The notes beneath the pieces are model-generated. The model ran no database searches. It saw nothing but the letters and a program-made list of their open reading frames with translations, and was not told the DNA's origin. Position numbers and translations under genes: made by a program. Shown one piece after another: positions 47,793-61,081 of a stretch of DNA of 64,000 nucleotides. The DNA is taken from positions 186,850 through 250,849 of the forward strand of contig SSBO01000015.1 in the NCBI GenBank assembly GCA_005281725.1, in the 5' to 3' direction. The stretch's first letter is position 1. The number at the start of each line of letters is the position of its first letter. The stretch is from Wuchereria bancrofti (taxonomy: Eukaryota > Nematoda > Chromadorea > Rhabditida > Onchocercidae).

Positions 47793-49318
47793 GTAAACAA
47801 TAAAACCAGCAGATGAATGAATTATTTGCTTATTTTTATAAATAAATTGAGGGTAAAAGATGGATAAATAAGCAAATAAAGGATGAATAGATATATGCAT
47901 ACATTCACTTATCATAAAATAAATGACAATTATACTTCCGTAAACAAAATTGAGAATTTATTTATAATTAATAGCTGAAAAAGGTTGAAATGATTTTTTT
48001 GTGTGATGAAAATTTGAATAAATGATCAAATTATTCTATAAATATCAACCAAAATAATTCATTGTATTATACAAGTAAACAAAACATTTACCTTTTTTTT
48101 TTTCTTCACAAAATAACCGCCAGAAAATCCATTGCGTTTTTGTGAAAGTTATTAAAATCGATGATTGTGTTGAATGAGAAAGCTAATAGATGTAATTAGT
48201 AGATGGCATATAAATGACAATTTTGCTTCTGCTTCGTGTCACCGTTAGATGTTTATGCTTTGCTGCTTCGATTTCTTTTAATTTATCATTTAACCATTTA
48301 AACAAATCGTTATTTCAAGTTTAATTTTAATTATAGCCAGAAGAATTTTCCATATTTAGTTGCAGATTTTAGGAATAATTTATTTGAATTGAATGTGATA
48401 TCTGTGAATTGAATTTAATGTATATTTCTTATTGCTTTATTCAAATATGTTAATTGGCCTTATTTAATCATAATATTGTTTATGGATATAATATTTATGA
48501 GTGAATGCAATTGTTGTTTAATTACTAAAGTGAATTAATTTCTGATTATAAACAATAATTAATGTGAATTAATTAGTGAGCTAACAATAGAAGTAATATT
48601 TAATGAGAAAAAAGAAAAATATAAGACATTACAGTGTAGCAGTTGTGAATGCAATTATAATAATTAGAAACGGTATGTTAAAATCAAAATTAAATTTAAT
48701 GTGCCAGAACAAGTTATTATTCATTTTTCTCTCTCATTCAAACAAATTTATTTATTTAAATGTTTCCCACCTTTTCACTTATGCTATTTCCTACATTTCA
48801 CAGCCACTTCTTACAAAATTCATTTTGACTAATTTATCATTTTTTTTTGGAAATTTATTAATGATTTAATATACGGAAAACAGTCTGTGTGATGTTATAA
48901 ATAAACTTAAAACAGAACTAAAATTGAATTCCAAGCAGACTTAGTTGATTTAAACCAAATGTTACGGTACAGTTTTAATTTCAAACATTATTTTTGCCAA
49001 AAAATTAAAAAAATATAAAAAATGCTTCATCGATTGATTTTATATGTTTTTGAGTGAAAAATTTTGCCGCAAATTGTTAACTTTACTGAACTAAGCTGAA
49101 GTAAACATTATTAGCATGTAACTTTTTTGGAATGAATTGAAGAATTGAGTCATGTTGAATTGCTGAGCTAAAATAAATTCAATTAGCTAGAACCACTCGA
49201 GATTAGTAGCTCATTAATGATTTGGTCTTAAAAAAATTTTTCTTCCATGCAAGAATAGTTACTAGAAACTTTACGCGAAGCACTATCAAAACCCTATTAA
49301 ATTCCAGAATCTGAAAAG
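46416..49318. other. Spacer between inverted-repeat arms
   Basis: About 2.9 kb of very AT-rich DNA with no supportable coding sequence. The ORFs at 47,429-47,695 (minus) and 48,603-48,869 (plus) are low-complexity frames. It holds an (AAAT)n microsatellite at about 47,759-47,792. No transposase-like sequence was seen. Confidence 0.6.
47759..47792. repeat. (AAAT)n microsatellite
   Basis: About eight perfect tetranucleotide units within the inverted-repeat spacer. Confidence 0.95.
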
Positions 49319-49936
49319 CTTTCCATTAGCAATAGCGGTGCGAAACAAATTTAATTTTTTTGAAATAATGAACAACAACTCTATACAAAAGGAAATGAGA
49401 AATTTTGAACCAAAAGTAATAAAGCCACAAAAGAATTTGAATATCAGTTGACAAGAGCAAATGATGTTTGATCGATCAAATCGATCAGATCACCAATTCA
49501 GACATTCAAGCGGCATTGATCGATGCTATTGTGACTTTATCAATTACGCTTTTAAATCATCGTAGAAGATGGAATGTGTTCAACAATTTCAGATCAAAAA
49601 TTACTGAAATAGTCGAATAGTCTCAATCTGAGATAGTCTCAACAAGTTAAACTCTCAAATTCTTACATATATGTGATCGTCTTTGCAACTGTTAATTATC
49701 TGAAAGTTCCTCAATACTATCTGAAATTATTTACTTGTTCAGTTAGTTGGTTTACAATTTTAGAATACGTGGAATGAAGCGTACGTAATGTGTTTGTTAC
49801 TCGACGTAGCATTAAGGTTTTATGTTTTTGTTTGTTTATTCACTAAGAAAGTATTCAGCAGTTAAGTTATTTAGTTGTTATTAAAACATCTCATTATGAA
49901 ATCAATAATAAGTAATTGAACATTGTCACCTTTATA
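49319..49936 (-). repeat. Right arm of large inverted repeat
   Basis: Reverse-complement partner of 45,814-46,415. It starts CTTTCCATTAGCAATAGCGG and ends AACATTGTCACCTTTATA. It is slightly longer because of a short local duplication near 49,857-49,875. Confidence 0.9.
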
Positions 49937-51109
49937 GAGTAATATGCCACTACTTGCAGCATGGAAAACTTCGAAAACACGCATTATTTTCAAATTAATA
50001 TATTTTTTATTTCTTTATTTTTTTTTTCGAATATTTTCAATGCAATGTTTACTTCACACTTACTTGCATTATTCTTTACTTATATAAATTCGACAGGAAA
50101 TGATGACCTGTTTGCAAGAGACTGGGGACAGCTGTTAGCTTACTGGCCATATTACTCTTTAAAGAGCCTAAAATGGCCCATTTCTTTTCTATTCAAAGTC
50201 GAATTTGATAAACTATTAGTTCCTTTATCTAACGATTGATAAACTTGTATGATTTATATATTTGTATATGCGTTCGGACTTTAATTTACGGTTTGCCGGA
50301 TTGCGAGTGAAAAACAATCTGAAATGGTTATAGACTAGTTGTTATATGGCAAATCAAAAAACTAAAAGTGCAAGAGGAAAGATTTGGGTGGGTAAAAGTG
50401 AAATGCTAAGCATTATAAAAGTTCCGAAAGTACTTAGTGATTAAATATGACATTATCGATTTTTTGAATTTTATGTTTTTCAATTCTAAAAGAGTGCATA
50501 ATAGACTACCATTTTCGTTATTTAATTGCATTTTTCTGAAAAAAAAAAGGCATCAAACCTTTGACAATATGAAAGCTTCGTCATTCTTTCTAAGCAATCA
50601 AAGAAAATTTCCATTAAAATATCGTCAATTTGTTGACTCAAAAATTCCATTAATTTTTTCAACAAATTTGGTAGCAGCGAAAAAAAATCTTTTCAATTTT
50701 AGAGTTGTAGGATAACTTTATATATTTTAAACATCACAACTGATCATTCTTCATCTTTCGACCATTTTAATTTCATTTACCAAAAAAAAAAAAAAAAAAT
50801 TGCATTAATTACTGATGCATTAAACTATCATTCGGAAATTTAACACACCGATAAGCATAATTGCAAACAGAAATGGGAAAATTTTAACAAAGCAATTTTT
50901 TCAAATTAATTTTCCAAAATTTATATTTTATTAAACGATGCAAAAATTGCTAGGCCTTTATATTAATCATATTAACAAGTTGGAACATGAAAATAAGTTG
51001 GATAAGTAAAATTTATGTTACTATGAACTGATAATCATATCAATATCAAATACGAAACGATACCAATTATTATCGTTATTTCATCACAATATATTATATC
51101 AATGATCTA
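49937..51109. other. Intergenic stretch right of the inverted repeat
   Basis: The 92-codon frame at 49,961-50,239 and the one at 50,437-50,715 show no motif I know. The sequence at 49,938-50,240 is a little less AT-rich. GAGTAATATG at about 49,936 recurs inverted at about 50,147-50,157. Confidence 0.5.
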
Positions 51110-52408
51110 TTAACTGCATTCTTTGAGCTGAAAAAAAAAATAATTTATAATTATTAGAATAAAAATGGAATGTTATAAGATAAGCAGTAGATATATTAAT
51201 AAACATACTATAAGTTTTTGACGTTTTATACGTCTGGAACGAATGCGTGTTTCGTATTTCACGTAAAGATGCTGAATGTAAGCGACAATAATAAATAATA
51301 TTATTAGCCCAAGAATAACAAATGATGAATACCGAGATACTAATGCTTGTCTGCAACTTCTTAGAATAATTAATAGTTTAATTAATTATGCCGAAAAATG
51401 ATTGTATATCTTGTCTTATCTTTTTGAATTAATAATTTCAATTTAATATAGATTTATCCAAAGTTGCATTTGCTATTCTAATTTAATTTTTTAATTTCAA
51501 ACACTTATTATAATAGTTACAATTTCAAACATTGTGAAGTTATAAATTATTTGAGTAAGTAATAATGCATTATTAAACAACTTATAACTAGAAATTATTT
51601 TTATAATTTTTCAGAGCCTTTAAGATTGTGTACATTTTTTTTTTTTGATGACCACAATTTAGTACCACAATTTCTCTGCTACAGCAATTTAAAACTATAG
51701 CAAAATGCAAAATAACCTGTAATATCTTCTAATTACTATTAATTTATTCCTTTAATACTGCTTAATCAACAATAGTTTGTAAGAAAATGTGATAAAGATT
51801 TTGAATACAATAATTATTTATTGAAAATTTATTTATAACTTTTAATGTTATAAATAATAATTTATCAAACTATTAATTTGTTTAAAAAATTTTTATGACA
51901 TTTCTTTTAAAATTTCATCATTCCTGTGAATATTTAATGAAATTAAATGTATACTTCAAAATGTGAAATTATTTCTATTATTGAACAATTCAAATTTCAA
52001 TTTTCAATTAACAACTTTTTAGTTTCCAATTAATAAAAAAGTATATGTTTTCCTCTTATAAATTTTATTTCTTCAATATACAATATGAAAATTTTTATTA
52101 CTACTATTAGAATTGTTCACTAATTCTGCAACAAAATTATATTCTCAGAACTGATAAAAAGATGATAATATATATGCTAAAATTTTTTTATCATTTTTAT
52201 CAATTTTTAATACTTTTTTGTCAAAAATAAACAATAATTTAACTTTCTCAAAAGTTAAATTATTGTTTCTAGCATACGATTGATCAGTAAACAGTGATAA
52301 ATTCAACCTTCCAGGAAATTCGGTCGAGTTTCTTCGCATCAATAGTTTGACCATTTTATTGTCGTCTTTATGACTGATAATTCTCGAGAAATTACTGATA
52401 CGAAACAT
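51110..52408 (-). CDS. Small single-pass membrane protein (86 aa)
   Basis: Three minus-strand exons join in phase: 52,408-52,308 (donor AG|GTTGAA), 51,350-51,209 (acceptor GTTGCAG, donor GTATGT) and 51,127-51,110 (acceptor after a run of ten T, CAG). The product starts MFRISNFSRIISHKDDNK, has an NST glycosylation-type sequence in the N-terminal half, one TM helix (SFVILGLIILFIIVAYI), then a basic segment (RIRSRRIKRQK) and the C-terminus KECS. Positive-inside logic puts the C-terminus in the cytosol with an uncleaved signal-anchor (inference). The last exon encodes only five residues. Family not recognised. No neighbour lies within several kb. Confidence 0.6.
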
Positions 52409-55400
52409 ATCAACGATATATGATCACATTTCAATTGAATTCATTTCATGCTGCCACGGAAACGGAAACAGAAAAAAAGGATTGCGAAATTGATTAAAGC
52501 ATTTTTGTCGTTATCATAATTTTGTTAAACCATTTCCTGTTTAGATGATAAATCTAACCTAAAACCAATTAAAAATTTGAATCAATCGATCAAATCACTT
52601 AAATTTAAAAAACTTTTCGTAACAAAAACAAACCAATTAAAAAACATAAAAACAATTACAAATATATAAATGAATTAATTTTCCATCCTATCCATCATAA
52701 ACAAACTATTAGCTAAGCTAAAATAGCTTAGTTTAAGTCGTTTTTTCTTTTTTTTTTTGAAGCATTCGATGTTTACACTTAGTCTTAGTTGCATATTTTA
52801 TTAAAAGAATCCATTTTAATCTTTGAGCCGCCCTTTTTCATCACTATCAAATCAGTGCGATTTGTCTAATCAAATTTCAACCTTAAAAACATCAAAGCTT
52901 GGACACAATTTTTAGCATGCAAATAACAAACACCAACTTAATTCTTATAAGGTAACATACTTTAATTAAATTAATTTGATACATTAATGAACCCATTTGA
53001 ATTTTTTCCTCCCTTTTTTTTTCCTTTTTTAGTTATATAATTTCAAAGTTGGATGAGTTCATAATTTATTTAAAAACCAATTATCATAGCAATGCTATCG
53101 GATAAGTCAGAAAATAGATTTGCAAATTAAAAAAAAAAGAATGCATTAACGTTCATATTGATTTGACACGCAACGCAACTATAATTCACACTGTTTTAGA
53201 ATTTTGGAACATTGAAAAGATTAAAATAGAAAGAAGTGAAAGAAGAAAAAGAAATTACTAAAACAAGAAGTAAGTTACTAATACAATAAGATTACCATAC
53301 AAATAAGCAAATGCTCTACTCTTCCTCTAATTATTTCCTTTGCTTTTCACCACATTTCCTCTTTTTTTTTTTGACCATTTATTATTATACGAATGTAATT
53401 TGCTGATAATATTTTATTAAACAATAAACAATCCAACTAATCAATAAATACACTCAACGATGGCTTTGAAATGATAAATTTTGTTGCTATAAAATTTTTG
53501 ATAATTATAAACAATAAATGATAATAGCAATTATAGTCATGCATGCATTTTGCATGCAAATGCATTACGAACTGCAATCAATGTAACTATTATTCATTGC
53601 TTTGGAATTTTGCAATTTAACTAAATGCTTAACTTCATTTTTTTATTCAAAAAAAAGAGAAGCATTTATGCATATTTTTTTTTTTTTTGCATCAAATTCT
53701 CTAATTTCAATCTGATTGCTCACGCGATGAAATTATTCATTTAGTAAAATAATAAATAAAAACTAGAAAAAATCATTAAATTCAAACCACATTCTATGTA
53801 AATTTATTACAGCAAGTAAAAAAAGATAGTATGCTTAGCTTGAAATTTTTCTTATTGCTTAGCTTGGAATTTCTTTTGCTATATATTTTCTATTTTTAAA
53901 CCATTAATGAATAATACTTAATTTTACGATGTTGACTGAAATTAAACCTTTAAAATTAAAATTTTAACTATGAGAAGAAAGGTTAGTAAAAACTATTATT
54001 TCCACTTGATTAATTCAACCCAACATGAAAGCAATAAATTTTAATAAACCTTTGTAGTTTTTCATCCATTAAATAATAAACTCATAAATATTTAAAAAGA
54101 AAAAAAAAGTGGTATCAATAAGTGAAAGGTAATTTTATTATATAAATAAGTAAAACATTTATATTTTATTCATTTTTGTTAAAGTAATATTTTTTCACTA
54201 GATTAAATGAAAATATAAAATTTTACAAAAAATGAAAAAGTTGGATTCTCGGAGAACATCTTGCAATTTCAGCTATGTGAGAGGGAAAAATGAAATTAAA
54301 TTCAATCTTATCATTCCGATGCTTTGGCAATAGTTTGAGAAAACATTCGTTATAGTTCAAAAAGCAGAATAGCACCAATTAGGAAATTTTCCAAAATTAA
54401 AAAAAAAAAAAAAATTTTTCATAATAAATTGACTTGTTGCAATTTAGCATATTTTCATGTGAATTCGTTTTTCATATGAAATTTCATTTTTTATCGTTTA
54501 CTGCGCATTGTTTTGAAAAGGAATTTAAATTAATTTAATATTTACATTTTTAATTTGTAAAATAGCTTGAAACTCTAATCATAATTTGATATTTTTAATT
54601 GTTAACTTACATTCCAAAATATTTAAAAATATCAAGTAAAAATAGCATATAAAGGAAATGATCATTGCAAAAGCCATAATAATTTCAAATCTTAAATTTT
54701 TCCTTCAAATTTTTCCTCTTTTCATTGTCACATCTACACCATTCATTTGTCACATCTGTTTTATCCGTGTCACTTGTCTCATGTCTTTTATTTAATTAAA
54801 TATCAAAAAAAGCAGAAAAAGAAAACCTTATTTGAATCATTGCAATTACTTTATTTTCATAAAATCGCATGCATTTTCATATTAAACTATTCGTCAGTCA
54901 TTGTAGACACTGCCGTAAAATCTTTTTCATTATTTAAAATTTTTCAGTGATTAATAATTGCTAATGATAAGCTTTAAAAATACAGAATAACATTTTTCAA
55001 ATCTCTCATTTGTAATTTCAATCCAAGTATGTAAATAAAATGTGACAATTTTAAATTAGCAAATGATGGAAAAGTTTTTTTTTATTTTAATATTTATAAT
55101 AAAATTTATAAAAAAGCAAAGGAAGGAAGGATGAAAATTTATCAGACGGTTGGTTAAATAAGTTTTTCATAAACGCACAAAAATTATTCAATTTTTTCTT
55201 TTTTTTGTTTTGTTTGTTTTTAGAGAGATAAAACTTAATAATTTTCTAATTTAGTAATGCAATTTGGAAATTTTTGTTGGTAATAATCAAGACAAAATGA
55301 GATAAAATTACTTTTGTTATAATGCAAATTTAGCAGTATCTGACCAAAATATATGTTTTCTATCAATTTATATCAATTCTTATCAATCTTATCAGTTTAT

Positions 55401-58400
55401 AATTAATTTGTGTTAACTATTTCATCAAATGCATTACTAAACGAAGCATTTTTATGAAATAAATTTACAGTATTAAAAATGAACGTTTTCTTTTTCATTA
55501 GAAGATTTTAAGAAAGTACAAACTTGACGTAACTTTAAACGAATTTCGACAGTGTCTAATCATCAGTGGACTAAATTTCAGTCAAAATAAAATGTTTGAT
55601 TATTTCCAGCGATTTATCACAATGAAACGACCAAGCCATCTTTACTTGGTTATAAATGCTTATTTGTCCTAAATATCATTTCACTATAAATTAATTTTCT
55701 CATCCTTTCATTTCCAATAATAAAAATGACGTAGTTTTTCTTTTCTTTTTTTTTTTTAAAGTGAATCGACAGGTGTTCACAGATGCTATTAGATATACTA
55801 CTAGGCTTTAGAATGGTTGTTAGGCTATTAAACGATTTCTGGCTAACTTTTCATTTTCAAATGCTTTTCTCTACCTTTTCTTTAAATGTGCACTTGTCAT
55901 CAGTTTTAATCAATTCAATTTTAGTACATTTAGTGGTTGTGTACCTGTTTTTAAAACCCACTTGCTTTCCTAATCGTATTCGATAAAAATTGAATTTCTG
56001 GTAGAAATTCAATTTTTAATTTGTATCTATTTAAAAATTTTAAAAGCTTTAAAAATAATATTTATAAAAATTTAAATGTTTATAATTTCAAGTACAAAAA
56101 TCTCTACTTCCATTTTTTTTATTTTATTAACGTTAACGATTCATTTCGCTGCTGAAAATTTTTGTAAATTTATAAGCTTTAATACATTTGCTTTACCTTC
56201 AAATATCCTATATAATTATGCACAAATTTTAAATTAATCACTGTGTCTTTGTTTATTGAAACAAAAATTTTCCCATATATTTCATTTTTTTTTTTTTTTT
56301 TTGCTAAAATTCATATGTCATTTCTAATTCATATTTCATTTATCTTATGTAAATACAAAAAAAGAAAGTCAAATTCAACACAATTTAAACACATTTCTCT
56401 CAGTTTGTAACACTTTTTTATTTTATAAAAAATTATATCAATAATTACTTATTTCATTCCTGTTAATAAGTAAACACTTTTTAAATTCATTTACCATTTC
56501 AAATTCTAACTCAAATCCTTTTCGGAAAATTTGATAATTGGTATTGATAATTGGTATATTTCGGATTTTCATTGCACATACAATCATCGCAAGGATATGA
56601 TTAATGATGCATTTTTATTTGACATCGAAATATAAAATTTGTTTTAATATGCACAACAGCAACTGGCTTTGATATTTAATCGATTATGTGAGCATTTTGA
56701 AGGTATAAAATCGTTGTTGCTGCTATTAACGAGCTAGAATTTAACAATCAGAATTTAAAAATTTAATTTTCATAAACCATTTAACGGCCATTCCAATATG
56801 GCATTTATTAATCGCATCGTATTTTATCCTTTTTTCATACTTTTTTATTTTTTAATATAATTTTTTTTATATTCCACTTTCTCTTCATTGCATAACAAAT
56901 TAATCATTAAGAAATGAAAGGAATGCAACTACACTTTTAATACATATATATCAGAATATAAAATCGAACTTTTTTAAATTTTAATGCTCCAAGAATGTAA
57001 ACTAAATAACCGATTGACTGATTTAACTGATTTTTATTCTTTTTCCGATATTTTTATTAATAATTTGCATTGTATATTATCTGAATTCCTTATGATCCAA
57101 CAATTTTAATGATTTACAATATTTTATTCATATCTGAACAATTTTTTCGCATTTGAATAATTTTTAAACAATTTTTTAAATTCTTTCAGAAAGAATTTTC
57201 TTTTGAATAATATAATTTTAACTTCACCTTGAAAATTTGTAACTTTCAATTAATATCAATTATAAATTATTCTTTTCAAAACATTTTTATGGTTTGCAGA
57301 AAAAAAAAAAAGAAACGTTTCCACTTTGTCATATTTTTAATTGCCTTTAAGTGAAGCCAAATGTCAGTTTCTCTTTACTTCTTCAAAGTTTTGTTTTGAA
57401 AGGCACAAAATACTTTTTAAAAAGATAAAATTGCACAAGTTATCGTCTTTCACTGCAAAAACAAAAGAATGTGTTTTTCATTTTAATCAATCTGTTCTTC
57501 AAAAAAAAAAAAAAAACAAAATAAAAGAAAACAAAAAAATAAAAAAGTCCTACTTTTCATTTGTCCTATGCTTCAACTTAAGCAAACTAATTTTCCAATT
57601 CATAGCTTACTCATATTTACGATACTATTTTCTTTGGGAAATTACATTCAACAAAATATATTTCATTAGACTATCAATAATTTATAGCAAAAAAAAAAAG
57701 GGAAACAAAAATTTTAGTTTCACACAAATTACAATATATTTTTATTTTACTGCAATTTTATCGTTTTATTATTAATGTATTCAAAAAAAAAAAAAAATCC
57801 ATTGCTCATGGGAAAAATTTGTGGAAATGACAAATAATTTTAATTCCTGACAAATGATTTTAATTTCATATGACAATTTAATTTGTGAAATCATTTTTTT
57901 TTTCACCGAATTAATCAATCAGTGAGTTAAACAAAATTAGCTGATAAATTTTAAGTCTGTCATGCAATAATAACCGTATTATTACATATTTTTGCTTTTT
58001 TGTTGACTAAATTTAATAAGCATAAAAATTTAAACATCAATGTTTCATGCATGAAATCACTGTTGAAAAAGAATTTCAACCAAATATTATTTCATCATAG
58101 TTATTATTCTGCCAAATATTTCATCATTCTTTTTTTTTTCTTTGCTACTAAAAATATTTTAAATATTTCTGAAATAGTTTTTTATTTAACCACAAATAGA
58201 AATAACATAAGTAAACAACGTTGAAACTTTAATAAACTAATCGATCGATCAGGTTTTAACATTTGTTCTGTCTATCATTCGTGTTTATTACATCACCTTA
58301 TCTTCTCTTATCTTTTCAACCAGAATTCATCCAGCGTTATTACAAACCATTTTTGTGTTCTCTAACTTTTTGAAGTTAATTTGAATTTCAATTATTGAAA

Positions 58401-61081
58401 AGAGGAAGAAAAAATTATGCATATATGGAAAGTAAAGTTAGCAATAATAAAGTTTAATACTCATCGAGTTACTCAAATTTTAAACCTTTTCATTGCAAAT
58501 TTTGAATTCAAACATTTGCTTTGAAATTTTTAAATTATGCATCATTTCGCTACCAGATTTGGCCTTTCAAATGACAGAATTTTAAAATTTGGTTTCATCC
58601 AAAAATTCTCAAATAATTATTTTGCACAACATTCAAATAATTATTTTGCACAACATTTAGTTTTGCCTGTTCATATCTTTCATCAATTTCAACTTGAATT
58701 ACAAAATTTTGTGATGCATCTATGCAACAGATTAGACAAAACATAACATAAATTTCAATAGAAAAATTTCAATTCCATCTCAACCTACCCATTTTTTCTA
58801 ATTTCCAAATGCTTGAAAATTAAAATGGCCAAATTGAAAGTTTGTAAATCAATTTTAAATGAAACCTTAAAATTACTTATATGCAAATAGCACGCAAACT
58901 CTCATTGTAGAAATAGTTTTATCATAAAATCTTTGGAAGTGCATCTCCACATTTCATCTTCTATTCCTTCTTTTTCTTCGTTTCATTTTTAGTCTTACTT
59001 TACTACTTTAAATCTTAATTTATTAATCTTAATTCTATTCTTTGAATTATCTTTGCTATTAATGCATAATTTTAAGGTCAACTTACACTTTCAGTCTTTA
59101 TCATAACTATTCCACCTAATCCCATTTTGTCTTTTTTATTTATTTTGGGTAACTTTGTTCAGTTTCTAAATTTAAAATGTTGTAATTGAACTTATGAATC
59201 ATATCTTAACTTTTGCAGATGTATGAGAAAAGAAGCATTTGAAGGAGGAAAACCTTCAGCTAGCAACAATTTTCAGCAAACAATCACAGTAGCTGTTGTC
59301 TTAACTTACCAAAATTTCTTTTTCATCCTAAAATTTGTAACTTTTCCTCTTTGCCAATCTTAGAAATTATCATTTAGGACTAATAGCCATATTGGCTACT
59401 TTACTGTCCTGTTGACCAGCAGTGGATGACATTTGCGAGGCCAAATATGACATTTGTGACATTTTAATTCTCATTTTTTTTCATTTTTATTTTCATGAAA
59501 TAAAGTTAATAAGTGCTTTATGAATTACTATTTCTATTTGTATAAAATATAAGGAAATAATGTGACAACAAAATATAAAATTAAACGAGTAAATAAGAAA
59601 AACAAAAAATTTCATCGCATCTATTAAATGTTTTATTTTATTTTTCAAGTAATAATTTTACATTTCAGTGCTCAAATGTTAAAATTAAAAAGGCCGTATT
59701 TCTTCATTTATTAAACTCTTATTTGTTTAATTATTAATAATATATTTATTAAGCTAATACATTTTTTTTTAATTTAATATCAACAATACATACAACAAAT
59801 TAAATCATAAATTTTATCTTTGATTTAGAATTGAATAAGAAATAATAGCAATTGTTTGCATGCATTATTAATACTGTTTACATCATAAATTTCTCACAGC
59901 TTTTCATGAAATATTATATTTTCTGTATTTTATTTAAAATGATCGAAATGATAATGAAATGATTTGCTTTACTGTTCAATCAATTTAGTTCAAAAATTAT
60001 AACAAAGTAATTTTACTTACTTACTATTTTGGTACTTTAACATAAAGTAAAGTATAGTTGAAAATTATACAATAAATATTGTTTTATACATTTTCCATGT
60101 ATCAATCTATGTTATCATTAAAAGAAAAAATAAAAAAAAAAAATTTTTTTTTCTGTTGAACAAATAAGAAATGCAAAGTAATATTAGTTGGTGTACTATA
60201 AATGATTAACAAAAAAAAAAAATAAGAGTATAAAAGAAAATGTTAAATTTAATTAAAAAAATAATGTGACGTTGTCTATCTATAAACATAAATTTTTATG
60301 CTAATTTTTTTTGTTTGGTAAGGAAATGAAATGAAAAAATAAATTTATTTATTTAAAGGAAGAGAATAATTTATTCTCTTTCTTTTTGCTTCTTTCATTT
60401 TTCATTTATTATTAATAAACTAAAAGTATTTTTATCACATGAAGCGAAGAATGAAAAGACAAAAAGGATTTTATAAATATTATAACAGTATATCTAATAC
60501 AAATGATATGCAAAATAATAAATATATTTTGTTTTCATTTGAAAAATATATGTTTTAAGTTAAATTGTTTAAATAATTTGCCAAATTAAAAAAATAACAA
60601 ATTTTAGATTAGCAAAAGTTAAAATTTTGTAATATTTAGTAAATTAAGTATAAAGGAGAAGTCGATATTCATATATTATTTTATCTTATCATAATAAACC
60701 AAAAAAGGTCACAAAGGGAATGCAAATAGGCTCTTAAATTCAATATTTGAAAATTGCTCGCCTAAATTAATTGGGTACAACTTTTTAGTTTTTTCATTAC
60801 TTTCTTTTGTCTTCTTTTATTATTTTTTTTTTCTATCTTCTTAACTATTACCCAAATTTTTAAGTTTCACCATGATGAAAAATTTCAAATATTTGAAATA
60901 TCCTTAGCATAATGTATGATTTGACTATAAACATATCATTAATGTAAAAATTTTTCGAATTTTCAGGTATAGAATAGACATAAAATGCTGATAATATCGA
61001 AGCATCCATTTTTCAAACATAGAAATCAACATAATTAGAAACAATTTTCAACTTTCACAACACTAAGCAACTTCGATAAAC
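52409..61081. other. Long AT-rich intergenic stretch
   Basis: About 8.7 kb without a supportable gene. Open frames at 54,747-54,950, 55,783-55,986, 57,341-57,775, 58,000-58,224 and 58,537-58,746 are rich in poly-A/T-coded Lys, Phe, Asn and Ile and have no motif or splice context. A 24-bp direct duplication occurs at 58,610-58,657. A less AT-rich patch lies at about 59,385-59,450. Confidence 0.6.

Noticed and set aside
49961..50239. 92-aa plus ORF beside the inverted repeat
   Set aside because: The second half has a more balanced composition, but no motif, splice site or homologue is recognisable.
57341..57775. 144-aa plus ORF, the longest in the right third
   Set aside because: It is built largely of poly-A/T tracts (KKKKNKIKENKKIKKS), typical of low-complexity chance frames.
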